64,000 nucleotides of DNA from Oreocharis arfaki (taxonomy: Eukaryota; Chordata; Aves; Passeriformes; Paramythiidae). The position numbers were made by a program, and so were the translations under genes. Below the pieces are notes generated by a model. The model was not told where the DNA came from and did not search any database. It saw only the letters and a list, made by a program, of their open reading frames with translations. The stretch spans positions 1-64,000 of the forward strand of contig VZRR01010834.1 of assembly GCA_013398015.1 (NCBI GenBank). Reading direction: 5' to 3'. Positions 63,495-64,000 of this stretch are shown in pieces (position 1 is the first letter of the stretch; every line of letters starts with the position of its first letter).

Positions 63495-64000
63495 GAGAGA
63501 TTTAATACCCCCCCTTTCCACTATTTTGGCAGCCCTCTCTTGTGCCCATGTAAGCTTTTCTACTGACAACGTCCCATGGCAAGGAGTGCCACAGCTTAAT
63601 TCCACATTTTAATAACAACAGCTTTCTATCAGCTTGTTCTGAGCCCATTTCCTACTATTTATCTTTCCTCTTTGCTAATGATTTTGGTCACCCTTTATCC
63701 CATCAATAACACTCATAGTTCCTTTATCATTCTGTCTGCGATACGAAATCTCTACTTTCAGTACTCTCCCTTTTGTAGTCTCTTACAGAGCTGAAAAGTC
63801 TAAGCCAACTTAGGCCTTCCTTGCATGGAAATTGTTTCACTATTTTCATTCATCACTTTGTCCTGTATCTTTGCCATGCTATGTAGCTCTTGTACCACAA
63901 ATTGCTGCCTGTTTGATTTCTTTCCTAACAATTAATTCCCAATATCTGGTGAAGTACTATAGTAAGCTTGACATCTACACCAGGCAAGAAAGCATAAACT
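63495..64000 (-). mobile_element. Old amniote CR1/L3-type LINE fragment, runs off the window
   Basis: On +, the text follows the antisense of an old CR1 3' half: GAGTGCCACAGCTTAATTCC, then CCTACTATTTATCTTTCC, then TAGTCTCTTACAGAGCTGAAAAG, then TAGGCCTTCCTTGCATGGAAA, then TCATCACTTTGTCCTGTATC. The order and spacing match what I know of such elements; the sequence is strongly diverged. The element may continue past the right edge. Confidence 0.65.

Overview
This is a vertebrate, almost certainly avian, nuclear locus. Three genes I recognise lie in the same order and on the same (-) strand: RPS20, MOS and PLAG1. This block is known from human 8q12 and its bird counterpart. CR1 retrotransposons of both young bird type and old amniote type support an avian source. 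The introns are compact, and CpG islands mark the RPS20 promoter and two other places. The species cannot be fixed from the sequence alone.

Layout. 1-790 is a very GC-rich island holding a tandem inverted-CCAAT duplication and a (GGGAC)n/(GGAGC)n minisatellite; its gene is not identified. 2.3-5.3 kb is RPS20 in four exons, 119 aa, with the snoRNA SNORD54 in intron 2 and a CR1 insertion in intron 1. 5.3-22 kb is intergenic, with CR1 copies of different ages, including a roughly 1.8 kb 5'-truncated copy (about 17.5-19.3 kb) that still carries readable reverse-transcriptase segments. 22.0-23.05 kb is intronless MOS (350 aa). 23-31.6 kb is intergenic. About 31.6-38.8 kb holds the 3' part of PLAG1: a long 3'UTR, a large coding exon, and the first coding exon with a 27-codon upstream ORF. 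From 38.8 kb to the right edge I see no coding sequence. By comparison with the mammalian gene this should be the 5' non-coding part of PLAG1; it has one GC island near 40 kb, several possible non-coding exons, simple repeats and old CR1 fragments.

The genes do not form a pathway. RPS20 is a housekeeping gene for the small ribosomal subunit. SNORD54 is made from its intron and guides rRNA methylation. MOS is a germline MAP3K of meiotic maturation. PLAG1 is a zinc-finger growth regulator. Their linkage is ancestral synteny, not an operon.

I found no bacterial-type system, CRISPR array, tRNA or rRNA, and no convincing new protein gene. The most useful second-look items are the PLAG1 uORF, the unassigned left-edge promoter island, candidate PLAG1 leader exons, SNORD54, and the CR1 copies.
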